Source: Torreya grandis (Eukaryota; Streptophyta; Pinopsida; Cupressales; Taxaceae). Taken from it: a stretch of DNA of 64,000 nucleotides. The position numbers were made by a program, and so were the translations under genes. Positions 34,980 through 47,399 of the stretch are shown one piece after another. Position 1 is the first letter of the stretch; each line of letters begins with the position of its first letter. The notes under the pieces are model-generated. The model ran no database searches. It worked only from the letters and a program-made list of their open reading frames with translations, and had not been told where the DNA came from. The stretch lies in the NCBI GenBank assembly GCA_037957365.1, contig JARHVA010004907.1, positions 429,001 through 493,000 on the forward strand, written 5' to 3'.

Positions 34980-37729
34980 TCTATAGGTATGGTGTTTAGT
35001 GTAACTACAGTCAATTTATTAAACCCTACACATAATCAACTTCTCAAAAGTTTGACTTGGAGTTTTTGAGGTTTGAAGGTGGTAGAAGGGTCATCTTCAC
35101 CTAAATTTTTTTTAGAGGGTTATTATAACCAAATTAAGACCTAGATATAATTTTTTTCATGGAAAAATAGGGAAAACATCCTCTATTTTATCTCATAGGT
35201 AGGCCACTTTCAGGTAAACATAGAGGTAGACAATGGTGAGGAAGTGACCAAAAGAAGTGTTATTTATCTTGGAAACACTTTGGTACACTTGGATATGTTG
35301 AAATAAGGTGTATTTATCTTGAAAAACATGAATGAAGACCAGTAATTATGATAAACTACTTATAATTTTTGGTGAGTGGCCATGTGTTGTCAAACCCCAC
35401 TATCCTAGATTAGGCCTATTGTCCAAAGGGAATAACTTGCACTTAAAACACCAAATGACCATTAAAAATAATTGAAAAATTCTCATGGGGAGTTATTTAG
35501 TGTTTTAAATCTTTTGTTTTTCAGAATAATCCATGAGGAAGCCATTTTTTGACCCAAGATCAAGTTAGGGTGCACATAATGCAAGAATCAACTTGAGAGG
35601 CTAAGTTTGGATGCTCACACCAATAAGGAAGTTTAACATGGGAACTAAAGGAGTTAGGGTATGTTATATGGGGTATTTAAATTAATATTTGTGGAATTGG
35701 TTCATAGTTTGGGCAACAAAATTATTATGAATCATCCTTAAGGGTGAAAACTACCAAAAACCCTCCTAAAACCCCAATTTGGACCAGTTTGCATAGATGG
35801 AGTTGGAAACCTCACCAAATGACATATTTTCCTACTTAAAAATATTATAGGTTATATTATACTCTTAGAGGGTCCTTCAAATACATTTTTTATGTGCCTT
35901 CACGTGTACAAAATAGTACAAAAATTATACATTTTCATGTTTTTAGGATAAAACAAGGGTTATTGAACATGTAGAAGGATAAAAATTGATGGATAAGGTA
36001 TATTGGGACTTTTTTTACCTATAAAATCTAAAAAAATTATAAAAAATAATCTATAGGTACCCAAACCATTTAATTCTTTTGGGCGAGTCAAAAAATACCT
36101 CAAAAAAGCAAGCCTTCCAAATGCCATTTCATGGTTCTAGTACCTCTAGGTTGTTATAGACCACAAAATTTGACATGGATCATGGTGGGAGAATGAGAAA
36201 TATGAATCAAATTTTTTTGGACGTTTCACAAATGTGGAGCTTCCAACAACAAAATTTCACTTTTTAGGGCTAAAAGGGCTAATTAGGCCTAATTTGGTAA
36301 GGAAAAGGTGCTAGAAAACATATCTACTCTTGGATTTTGGCCATAAAATTTTGTAAAGAGATATAAGGGGATAGAGGGTAACTTTAAAATATCTAAATTT
36401 ATCATCATCACCTCTATTTTTTCCTAGGCAAGGACCTTTGCAAGAAAAAAGGCTATAAGGAGTTCAAGGAAAATGCATAGTTATTGTGTCAGATCAAGTT
36501 TGCTTGATTGATTGATGGATTAAATCACATTGTAATATGTATAGTATGATATTAATAAGCCTTTAAGGGTGTATGTATTAATAATTTAAGTATTTTGTAT
36601 AAATACTCAACTTTACCTTCTACACCTTAGTGAAAATGAGAGTTTCTTGGAACTAGAAGACAAAATCAATGAATATAACTCTTCATAGGATTTTATGAAG
36701 ATATTACATGATATGGTACACCATATTAAAGCCTTGAATAATATATTAGAAAAGGTCTTGAAACTCTAAGAAGGACTCTCCTTCCTTCCAATGCCTCATT
36801 TGAAGACAAAGTCAAAAGGAATTGAAAGAGTCTCATTAAAAACTTGTGCCAAGTGTTCAAGATTAAATAATAAGATAGAGAATGGTTCAAACTAGATAAT
36901 TTTAGGGACTTGAAGGGATACATATATGGAGTGAGACTCATTCTTCAAGAAGATAATAAGGCTAAAATTTAGGAGTTTGTGTAAGAATCTAGGAACTCTC
37001 CATGTGCTCTAAGCTTGACCAAAAATTATTTCAAGTGTCCTAAGCCCAAAAGACTTTGGAAAACCTATATTGTATGCCACACAATTAAGGACCAATGTTT
37101 GAGAGCATTAACATTCTATGTAACACTTTTAGCAGAGTTTTTGACCAAGTTTGAAGTCCCCTACTTTGGGGTTGCTTTGTCTCCAAAAATTTATTGGCTA
37201 TATGAATTAGTTTTTTCCATAATGTAGATGACTCTTTGATTTTTTATATTGTGAATAAAGGATTCAAAAAAATTTATTCAGCTATTTGATTCAATAAAAG
37301 ACTAAATTATTCCATTTGTAAGTTCAATTGAAGTGTGTTTTATGAATTCATTGATGTGGTTAAGTGAATGTCTGATTTCCTTTACCTCTATTTGAGTTTT
37401 ATCACCTTAATTAAGTGTTTTTTATCTCTCATAGTTCATTATAATTCCAATTTATATTTTTTTGATTGGTTTGGAAGTGTAAAAGACTTAAAATTTGCCC
37501 TCTCATGCTAGATTGATAGTTAGTTTGTGCCTTTTTGTGAAATACCTATGTGAAAGATGATAAAATAGTGAGTGAAGTGATATGTGAAGGTTTTAAAGTG
37601 TTTGATAGTGTGTCATGTGCAATTATAAGTGTCCAAAACATTGGTGCATCACCTTATTTTACATGTTTTCATGAATTATTGTTAGTTTCTCTCCCTTTTC
37701 CAAGCAAGCAATTAGTTTAGATGATAGAT
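34980..37729. other. Non-coding repeat-like sequence
   Basis: Continues the sequence interrupted by the chromovirus at 29287. No recognisable domain. Plus-strand translation at 36780-37227 has short open pieces (NASFEDKVKRN, DNFRDLKGYIYGVRLILQED, then FKCPKPKRLWKTYIVCHTIK) that I cannot assign. Probably LTR or other transposon sequence. Confidence 0.5.
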
Positions 37730-37862
37730 CCAAGGTAACCAACCCTATCTAGAGGTTCCTCTCACTTTAGAGTCACCCACACTCTGAGAGATCTCATTAT
37801 ATTAGTTGAATAGAAATTTTTATTTCATTTATTCAAATAAGGTGCTCTTTAGATTGATAATA
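37730..37862 (+). repeat. Family-1-type LTR end, plus orientation
   Basis: ACCAACCCTATCTAGAGG, then GAGTCACCCACACTCTGAGA and AAGGTGCTCTTTAGATTGAT ending GATAATA. Each matches, in order, the end of the family-1 LTR on the minus strand (ACCAACCCTCTCTAGAGG, ATTCACCCACACTCTAA, GGGTGCACTCCAGAGTGATAACA). It may be the far end of the LTR that begins at 24745, or an independent remnant. Confidence 0.7.
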
Positions 37863-38615
37863 ATTAGGAATAATTACCTTTGAAGATGAACCCTCCAAAC
37901 CTCAATCTCTCTCTTGGCCAAGGTGCTTCAAAAGAGGTTGTTGCGGTATGTAAGGATGACAAGGATGAATAATCTCTAGGATACACAACCTATCAATGTA
38001 TCCAAAAGACTTCTTCACAAGAGAAGATCTATATCTCTAAATAAAGTATGAAACCCTAAGCTTGCTCTTAAATTAGAATGGTGGATAAGTAGATGTATAA
38101 TATATATTACTTCTTCTCTTGTCTTAGAAATAGAAAAATGATTATTTTTATATAAGTAGATCTAACCCTAAACCCTTCTAAAAAATTTTGTTGATAGGGT
38201 CAACTCAGTTGACCTAGTATCATTATTGATAAAAAATTACAAGGTCATAGACTAGGTCAACTAGGTACTGACCTAGACCCTAAATAAGTTTTGTCAATAA
38301 GAGGACAAGGTTGAAACAACTGACATAGTCATGTAAACTATCAAAATAAGTTTTAGGTTAGAAAAAGGGCTACTGAAGGTGGTGAAAGACTAGAGGAGTG
38401 TGCAAAATATAAGGTCAAGCTTAGGGGAATGGCTTTTAGGAGAAAAATGTGTAGATTATAAGTGGAAAAATGGTCAACAATCCTACAAATCACTAATAGT
38501 TTTCCCACCCCTTTCCTATTACACCCCTTAAGGCATGTACTCAAAGAGATTGAGAATCGATGGGTTCTTGAAAGATAAAGAGCATCAGTAATTGATAAAA
38601 GTTTAAAAATATTAT
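37863..38615 (+). repeat. Partial LTR-R copy
   Basis: Matches the second half of 41364-42590: TACCTTTGAAGATGAACCCT, CCTCAATCTCTCTCTTGGCC, AAGAGGTTGTTG, the dyad units around 38207-38340 (GGTCAACTCAGTTGACCTAG), and the end AAAAATATTATGTGTATACA. The first half is missing where the family-1-type LTR end joins. Confidence 0.75.
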
Positions 38616-39430
38616 GTGTATACACCATGCTTTTTGAAACTAGCTAAACATAATGGAGAATGAACCATAAAATATAATAACTCTTATGAGGCTAGTTTGG
38701 TCCTATTACTTCTAAAACTAATAGATTGATAGGTATAACAACAATAACTCTTGTGAAGGCTAGTTTGTTCCTATTATTTCCAAAACTACCATTTGGAATT
38801 AAATAGGGTTCTTACTAGACACTACATAATAATTTTTAAAAAAAACTACTTCTTAAATGGAAAAATGGGTAACAATCCTGACCAACCACAACAAGCTCAA
38901 GATGATAGGTGTGGCAAGGTTCTCTACTCACAATTATTTAAATTGTGAACTTTATCGATTTACTTCCTTTATAAGTGAAGTGAACTTGTGAATAGAAATT
39001 CTGAGGAGGATTATCTAAGAAATATTAATATAGTGTTAGATAGTCAATATAAATGTTGTTTATATAAAAGCAAGGGAACCTTAATGTAATAACATTATTT
39101 ATGTGTATTAAACCAATAGTTTAATAATTATAGAGGTATATATGCAACCTCTTTCCAATTATTATTCTAATACTCAAACTCCAATATGATAAATTAATTT
39201 TAACCATTTTCCTATGGTACCATTATTATAAATAGAAGAGATGCCCTACATATAGATAACTAAGTATACATAGAGATAGACATTATAAATAATATAATAG
39301 GAAAGACTATAATTTTTAATGTTGCAAATCATAATCCAAAATTTTGGGCTATTTTTAGAAAATAATTTAGGTTAATGGAATTTTTAAAGTGGTAATTTTT
39401 ATTCATAAATGCCATATAATTCAATATATG
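38616..39430. other. Unassigned AT-rich sequence
   Basis: Contains a local imperfect direct repeat: AACTCTTATGAGGCTAGTTTGGTCCTATTACTTC-type sequence at about 38682-38720 recurs at about 38748-38785. Nothing else recognised. Confidence 0.5.
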
Positions 39431-39436
39431 TAGACT

Positions 39437-40620
39437 TTGAAATTTGATTCGTATATTCTCAAATTAATTTCTTTCAAATATTTTTTAAACTCTACACCTA
39501 ATTACTATGTGAACCATTATATTATGGCTGATGCCAAGCATGTTATGTTTATGAAACAAGCTATTATGGCTAATTTTTATACTACACAAGTATTTTTATA
39601 CTTCATGAGGTTTTATAGACATTGCGTTCTATGTTGTATGTCATATTGAAAGATTGATGATCTATATTATAGGTTGATCACATCGATAATATTTTCAATA
39701 TACTTGTAAGGCACCAACCATATGTATGAAAAAATCTCATAATTATCTCATACTAATTTAAATATTCTAAGTTTTATGTTTCTAATTATAACCTTTTTAT
39801 TTTTATAGATTTATGATGGATGACATGGAAATAAATGATGTCCTACAGGAAATATTTGTTGAGTCAGAGCAAATTATATGCAATTTTATCTCTTACCCAT
39901 TAAGGAGATTTGTTTTAGTTTGATTCTAGTTTTTTGATACTAATGTATTTTTATATGAATTATTTTAGGAAAAATAAATAAACATCCAAATGTCATTGTG
40001 TGCATGCCCCAAGTATAGACATTCATGTGAAGTTTCCAAAGTTCTTAAGAGGGTTCTATATGGTACATCCAATAGTGTGGTGGTATTACCATAAGGTTGG
40101 GATAATCATTCATTCTCTAATGCCCCAAATGGAATATTTATGGTTGGTTGATTATTTTCCAAATATGAATGTAGGTGAGGGGTTAACACATGTTATTTTA
40201 ATAATGATCTATTTGTTGGCCATGTTAAATTTAATATTATTTATACTTTTCTATTATAGTCAACATTTTACCACTTTACATCCACTTTAAGATTCTTTAT
40301 GTGATTTTTTATATTTTTGTAGGAGGAGGTGAGCAGAACAAGGATAGTAATCATCCTCACAATGAGTTTTTCTTGAAAGATGTAAGATTTGGTTACACTT
40401 ATTTGTTATTTCATCATGCCCATATACACTTTTTGTTTTATATATTTTTGGATTGACATGTATATATTGACGATTATGGTAGGAAGAGGTACAGAAGGAC
40501 AAAGTTGAGATGGATTTTGATGAAGATGTGTATGATAAAGATGATAGTGATCGGCTTCCATACACCTCAAAATCTGATCCTGAGGAAGAGGAATCAAAAT
40601 CTATAAGCACACTTTCTTAA
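39437..40620 (+). pseudogene. Unidentified intron-like gene fragment with acidic tail
   Basis: I do not recognise this. Plus-strand pieces: 39437-39649 (YYVNHYIMADAKHVMFMKQA, FYTTQVFLYFMRFYRH), 39810-39920 (FMMDDMEINDVLQEIFVESE), 40000-40290 (IDIHVKFPKFLRGFYMVHPI, VWWYYHKVGIIIHS), and 40483-40618 ending EVQKDKVEMDFDEDVYD, then DPEEEESKSISTLS and a stop. Several pieces are bounded by T-rich runs ending in TAG (TTTTTGTAG before GAGGAGGTGAG at 40321; ATGGTAG before GAAGAGG at 40483), as plant 3' splice sites would be. It may be a captured gene or a DNA-transposon protein. Confidence 0.35.
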
Positions 40621-41363
40621 TTTAGACTATGGTTTTTTATTATTATTGATTTATCATTTTCTAAAAGCTTATAACCTCATGATTATTTATTAGATGATAA
40701 TTTGTTGGAGAATAAAATATTATTGACATGATTATTATTAAGTAGGATTTTCACTATTGTCTAATACATCCATGAAACACATTTTTTAATGAGGGTGGCC
40801 ATCCATTTTGGTCAGTAGATAGACTCAACAATCATAGAAATAAGATTCATAGTAAGAAACTTGATCCAATGAGCCCCCAACTCCTGAAAGTAGTGGGAAA
40901 AATAAGATGAGGGGAAGGGATTACACTCTAAAACAAATATAATGTAATTCAATAAAATGGTTGGTAAAAAATTAGAGCCTCAACAAGAGGCATAGGTTAT
41001 AAATATCATAGATGGATAGAGAGAATGTTTTCCAAGTATCTAATTTGATTGATATAGCCTTAAAGGTTATCAATAGCCAAATTAGTGCATATGATTCAAT
41101 TCAAAACATATCATGGAGATGGCATGTGTCAATAAGGTAGATAAATTATTTTTTACAAGTGGAGAAAGAAAGAATAATGATGGAACAAAGGCATGGTGTA
41201 GGTAACTATGAATTCTAGGTGAGATGCAATGTGTTGATACATGAAAATTTTAAGTAATTTTATGTTTATGAATAACAAATTTTCCATTTCCATAACATCC
41301 ATCACTTAAAAGTGATATATATGACCCTAATACCCATTATAGTAAGGTAGTTTACATTAATTT
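40621..41363. other. Unassigned sequence left of the LTR-R element
   Basis: AT-rich, no domain recognised. Ends at the LTR start; the five bases before it are AATTT. Confidence 0.5.
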
Positions 41364-42590
41364 TATGGAGTACCTTTTGTATGCAATAAAATAAGATAGA
41401 TCTACAACTTATCTAGCTTAGTAAAATCTAATATTAAATAATGTAATGAACTAGAATCTATTTGAATACATGTTTATATTAGGAGAATGACCAAATTGGA
41501 TCTAATAAACCTAACCATGGGATATGTTACCACATAATACCAAATGAGAGGGTTCCAAAGCCTCTATTAATATGACACATAACCTTAGCTAGGTCTAAGT
41601 ATATGTAATAAAACTATCTATTGCTCACCAAATCTTGTAGCACAAACGGGGACAGCTCAACATAAAAAAATAATCAAGGGATAATGGTAGGAAAATGGGG
41701 GCATATATCACCCAAATTTTAAGAATGAAATCAAATACAAAACCTATATCTATATTAAGTTTAAGCATAGAGGTAATATAAGAAAGGAGTTATATATTCA
41801 ACACACTAATTATACAACAATTATCTAATAATTGAAATAATAAGAGTCACAAATACTTACCTTGGGTGAACCTGTCGAGCCTCAATCTCTTCCTTAGTCA
41901 ATGATTCTTTACAAGAGGTTGTTGTGGCTTATAAGGATCAAAATATATAAATTATCTCTAGGCCAAAAGAATCATAATTTGCATCCAATACTTCTCATAA
42001 GACAAGTAATATTCTATCCAAGGAAAAACCCTAAGTAATGGCTCCTTTAAATGTAGATTTAGCATAATTGTGAACTGTAATGATGTGAAAATGAATGTTC
42101 CTCTCTATTGGATTGAAATTATCCTTGTATTTATAATAATGAATAATCCTTAACCCTTTTAGATTTTTAGTCCACAAGATTAGATAGCTTGATTTTATTA
42201 ATTATAAAAAGTTATTGTTAGGCCTCAAACTAAGTTGGATAGATAGACTTAGTCCTGTAACATGTGCTTAATCCTTTCTAATAAGATTAGTTTAGTTGAC
42301 TTAGTAGAAAAAGGGGGTAAATTATTAGTTAAGGGATATTTAAAGAATAAATTCTTAGGAAAATGTATTAATGAGTTTTTGGATTGATTGGGGAGTTTGA
42401 TAATTAGGATTTTTAATGGGTTTAGGTAATAATATAGTTGATAAAAATATTTTGAAGCACCAATGGTATGCCCATCCATTTCTTGGTACACTCGTTAAAG
42501 TATGCACTTAGATAAATTGAAACTCGATAAGTTCTTTCAAGAGATAATGCATTAATAAATGATAAAGTTTTAAAATATTATGTGTATACC
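41364..42590 (-). repeat. LTR-R, left (3') copy, 1227 bp
   Basis: Plus strand begins TATGGAGTAC (partner TGTTGGGTAC) and ends ATTATGTGTATACC (partner ATTATGTGTATACA). Colinear with the right copy through GGGTTCCAAAGCCTC, CACCAAATCTTGTAGCACAA, CCTCAATCTCTTCC, and two dyad units near 42228-42310 (ACATGTGCTTAAT between them). Confidence 0.85.
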
Positions 42591-44930
42591 CCATAATAAT
42601 ATCATCACATGTCATATATTTGTAACATGAGATGGTGCTTTGAGAAAGAATGTAACAACAAACAACATTGTGTTAACAAATTGTAGTAAAAATTAGAAAA
42701 TAAATGGCAATATGGAATTTATTTGGAAATAATGTAAAGTGTCATATACATACCTTGACTTACCTTTATGATTAAATGATTATTTGATGTGTTTGTATCC
42801 TTGATTGTGGAGGACATATTAACTAATTTAGACAACCCTAAGGATACAAGGCTAAAGAGTAAAAGAAATAATTGTATGTAAATCAAAGTAAATTAATACT
42901 TACATAACTGAATAAGTCACTTGGAAAATTGGTAATATAATAGCAAGTCATGTAACTAAATATCCAAGGATACTAAATAATTGATAGACCCAAAAAATGC
43001 ACCCTAAGTAATAAAATTAACAAACTAGATCAAATTAAGGACACATGAAACTAAACTAATGAATCCAACATCAATATAAGAGAAGTAATAATCCATACTC
43101 AAATAAATATGGGAAAAGAATAAAAATGTAAAAACCATTGATGGAAGAGAAGTAACGATTCCTACTCAATCAAAAATGGAAAAAATGTAAAAGAAATGGT
43201 CTAAAAAAGTTTGAAAAATAAATTCAAAGTCTTAATCATAACTAAGATAAATCTAACAAGGATAAAATAGTGATTAAGAAAATTTTCTCATAACCACTCA
43301 AAGATACAAATTTAATTCTAATGATAGATTAACTAAAACAATCATATTTAGAGCATGTCTGAAAGAGATGAAGAATAGTAAGTAGATAAGTTGGGAAAAT
43401 ATTTAGAAAAAAACTTACTTTTCAATGGGGAATATGAAGTTTTTGGTGGTGGAAATAAAGGTGGTGCCAAGGAGAATGATCTTATTGGAAATAAGACACT
43501 CAAATCAAATTGGTAAGACAAAAAGACTTTTGACCTTAAGGACTCTAGATAACTTACCCTATCCACACAAATTTGGGTTAATTATTGAGGTATAAATCTC
43601 ATCCCATGAAGTCTATATATGCATGAATGATTAAAAATAGACCTAGCTTCCCACAACATGTTCCCCATTATTCATTACCCTTTGTAGAGTCATTAGTCTA
43701 TTGTGAATATTGGGTACTTGTATGATAAATTAGGTTTACACTATAAATATTTTTTTGAAAGTATCAGACATCCTATCCCAGTATACTCACCTAAAAAACC
43801 CCAGTAGACCTTAGGTCTACCATGAGGCCAACTATGGAGTTTGAGATTCAACCAGGATAGGAGATGTGCTTGATAATAATCATGTCTTTTGGTGTGATTT
43901 TGAATTTTAAATTTTTGTTTTTGAATTTTGATCATTTCCTTTTATTTTAATGATTTGGATTTTTAATTTTATGGATATTATATATTCCTCTTCCATATAT
44001 ATTTAAATTACCTAACATGGGTGTTAAAAATGACCATCACTCAAAAATTTACACTTGGTATTTAGATAAAATAACTTAGATAGCAATGTGTCTAAGACTC
44101 TTGTACTTACATGTCATATGAGAGTGCTATCTTAAAACTAACCTTGGTGTTCCCATAGTGTAATAGATCAAGGAAGATGATGGAAGTGAAAAAGGATCGA
44201 TTAAATTACCTCAAATCACAAAAAAATGTGTAGTGTAAAAATGGTTCAATGAAAGGTAAGTATGAGTCGTCGTCATAAAGAATAATGTAAGTGAATTTAG
44301 ACATGAGAATAATGTTTTAGAGTTGTTTCAATGAAATAATATGATTGATTTTAAAATTATAAAGTCACAAACCTCAACCATTTCCTTATGTTTAAGGGAA
44401 GATGCTTAACTAATATTATAAAATAAAATAAGTTAGAAAATGAAGATTTGTGAGGACTACAGAGTCCTATCTGAGGTATTATAATGTAAATCACAACATG
44501 CAAACCAAAAACGTGTAGAAAGTAATTTAAATAATGGTATTTTATGAGGAACTCTTGGCACTATCCAAGGTCTTACACTGAAACTCACAAAAATAAAATT
44601 CAAGGTGTGAAAAGTAATTTATTTATAAAATTAAAAATCAATTATTTAAAGATACTTGAAGATTTGACTAATGAGATAAAAATGAAAATATATTCATGAG
44701 GATGACTAGGTCTTATTTTTAATCTTATGATGAAACTCATGAATTAATTTATGAATAAATATAGATATACCAAAGGACCAAAAAATGAACTAAGGCTATT
44801 GAAATGAATGTAATGCTAGAAGATTTGAAATACCTATAATAAGTGTTAACATTATAATATATATGACATCTATTTAATATAACAATAGTATTGAAAATAA
44901 TCATTTAATAAAAAAATTTCTTTAAGAATT
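42591..44930 (-). other. 3' region of the LTR-R element
   Basis: Between integrase and 3' LTR. AT-rich with no domain recognised; the ORFs at 43348-43566 and 43741-43935 have no support. No clear polypurine tract at the LTR border (ATTATTATGGGG on the minus strand is the only G-run). Confidence 0.5.
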
Positions 44931-44939
44931 GAGCATCAA

Positions 44940-45990
44940 TGGGTTTTTTAAAATATGTCCTTAGTTAGTTTATAATCTGTAAGTACTAAGACCATGAATG
45001 TGTTTGACTAGAGAAGGTCCCCACCACTTTTGATCACACTTTTCTTCTTTATCACATGGTTATAACCTAATTTGATGACTAAGTCACTAATATTGAAATT
45101 ATGAACTTTGACCTTTATCTATGTTGTTTATAACTTCAATCTTTGTATTGTTGGTTATATTGTAAAGCACCTAGGTGATACTCATCTAGAAGGTATAAAG
45201 CATGTAAATGGTACTCAAAAAGTTCTTCATTTGAATAATACTATGAAGAGAGATACGTAAGGATGGTAACTAAACTTCTAGAGGTAAGATAGTTTCATAA
45301 CCATATACTAAGGAAAGTGGTGTTGCCCCAGTAACAATATGGATGTTAATGTGGTAAGCCTAAAGTACATGATAAATTTTTAGATGCCATTTATAATGAG
45401 AATCTCAGACTATCTTTTGTAAAATTTTCTTAAGAATATTTTTAGTGTATTTTTCTTGGCCATTATATTGAGAATGATAAGGCATTGAATTTTTTTACAT
45501 GATTTTGAATTTAGCACAGAATTGTTTCATATACTTAAAGTTACCACCATTGTATGAAATGAGAGTGTTGGGAATTTCAAAGCAATAAACAATTTGATTA
45601 AGTATAAATTTGGATATGGTGATATTTGTGACATTAACAAAGGTCATAACTTCAATCCACTAGTTGAAATATTTAGTAGATATGATGATGAAGACATCAA
45701 CATCTTGAGAATGAGGTAATTTACCAATGCGATCTAATTACCACATGGAAAAAGAAAAGAAAATTCTAATGTTTTAAGCTGAACTAGAAGAGATTGAATA
45801 ACAACATCATGTAATTGGTAGGGATTGCATTTTTTGGTAAATGTGATAACATATTTTTCATGTTTGGGATAGAAGTATCCCATGCATAGGAATTTTTAGG
45901 ATGTGGTATGTCCATTGCAATGATCACCAAAAATGCCACCATGTGTTTGTTCAATTATGGAATAAACTCATCTTGAGTGACACAAAAAAG
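44940..45990 (-). pseudogene. Integrase of LTR-R element
   Basis: Minus strand, with stops: EQTHGGIFGDHCNGHTTS near 45950 (zinc-binding His), then KKCNPYQLHDVV; core VDVFIIISTKYFN and IEVMTFVNVTNITISKFIL near 45700-45620, TLISYNGGNFK near 45560 (second Asp changed to Tyr), MPYHSQYNGQEKYTKNILKK near 45480-45420, HLKIYHVL and HIVTGATPLSLVYGYETILP near 45330-45280, FNISDLVIKLGYN near 45070. The GATP-x-SLVYG-x-E-x-x-LP stretch is a signature of Tat/Athila-type integrases. Confidence 0.85.
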
Positions 45991-46379
45991 CAAGGTACCT
46001 TTGGCATTTTGATAATATAGGATGTCATGCCATAATACATATTTGTAAGCTTGTTTTTAAATTCTAGTTTATTTTAATCATCATTGTTAATAGGATAAGT
46101 GTGGTGTTTAATAAATTATATGATATTTATGTACCATGGCCTTTGTTGTATAGTTATATCCTCAATGCAATAAATATGAGAATCATTTTTGGTTGGTAAT
46201 GAAGATGATGTTTTACATATTTGGATGAGAAATTGGGAATTATGAATAGCTTGATTAGGGTGAAAAAGTGAGTTAGATGAATTGAGTGAGTTAGCTATGG
46301 CTTTATTTTCTCATATAATTAGTTATATGGTGAAGAATTTAAATTTTGGAACAAGGGTGGTAGCGAATTAATGATAAAT

Positions 46380-46830
46380 AATGAGATTGTTTCTCTTGCA
46401 TTGGTTTTCACCACTAACTTGACAACATATGAGTTTTGAATATCTTAAATCATGTAAATAAGGAATATATAAATCAACAAAAAATTTCAATCCTAAGAGA
46501 AGAGATTCATACCCAACCATGTTATTATTAACATTGAAGGTTAATTAGAAAGGGAGAGGTGTTATTTTTCTATGAGGATCAGCCAAGATACATCCAACCA
46601 TAACTCCTTTAAGGAATTTAAAACCATAAAAATGAAGGGTCCGAGTATCTTCATGTAGGTCAATTTTAACTTCAAGTGACTCTTCAATGATGGCCTTGGA
46701 TTTTAGTTTAGAAATGGTAGTGTTTGGTTCATCAATATTATTTTTCTCAAGTTCAGCCATAAAATTGTGGAAATAATCTTTGAGTGATATAGATTTGTTA
46801 AGACCTTCAATATATAACATTTATTCATCA
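46380..46830 (-). pseudogene. Extra (archaeal-type) RNase H of LTR-R element, between RH and integrase
   Basis: Open at 46545-46820. After NFMAELEKNNIDEPNTTISK come DTRTLHFYGFKFLKGVMVGC and ILADPHRKITPLPF, the pattern W/T-L-x-F-D-G-S-x-x-x-x-G-A-G-x-x-L of the Tat second RNase H, with the catalytic Asp changed to Tyr (FYG). Then FLINLQC, stops, and a decayed ISSLRIEIF where the Glu motif should be. It lies after RT-RH and before integrase, the usual Tat order, unlike the family at 1-24744. Confidence 0.75.
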
Positions 46831-46849
46831 AAAAGAGTATCTTAAATAT

Positions 46850-47240
46850 GCTTTGTGGATTCTATTAAAGTTATGACTAGTTATTAAATAATTAATTGTA
46901 CTTTAACTTATTTTTACATAATGATTCATAAGTCAAATCCATCAAGAGAACCATCCATTTGTAATTATATCACTAGATAATAGAGATTTTGAGAAGTGAT
47001 GGAGAGGATTAGAATGGATGATGACATAAGTTGTTTGGTAAAGCATGTAGTGGTGAACCTTTTTAGCTATGAATTAATTGGTGAGATAGTCACATTTGAT
47101 TTTGGTGTAACATGTCTCATAGTATATTAGAGTACAATTGATATAATAGATGGCATATTCATGACCTAATTCATCTTTTTGGGCAATCATTGCCCTAACT
47201 AATATGGGAGTAAAATAATTGTATAATATGAGAGATTAAT
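46850..47240 (-). pseudogene. RNase H (RT-linked), LTR-R element
   Basis: The minus strand near 47140-47000 reads YYETCYTKIKCDYLTN, stop, FIAKKVHHYMLYQTTYVI, then IHSNPLHHFSKSLLSS and ITNGWFS. This is the gypsy RNase H ending with the LRHYMLxHTTxVIxxxNPL pattern of Tat-type elements. The first catalytic Asp region near 47220 is too decayed to read. Confidence 0.75.
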
Positions 47241-47399
47241 CATTGGAAGGATTTCAAATAATGGGAGGATGTAAGATTGATTATTTCATGTTGTTGAATG
47301 GGTTTTGATAGGAATCATTTCATTATAGAGCTATGCCTTTAATAAAAAGAGAATTAATTGAATAAATATGGTAGGTCATTTCAGGAAAAAATCATCAAA

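Noticed and set aside
40287..40610. Minus-strand Ser-rich ORF
   Set aside because: It is the antisense of the acidic plus-strand exon-like segment. Ser-rich sequence arises from the complement of Asp/Glu codons.
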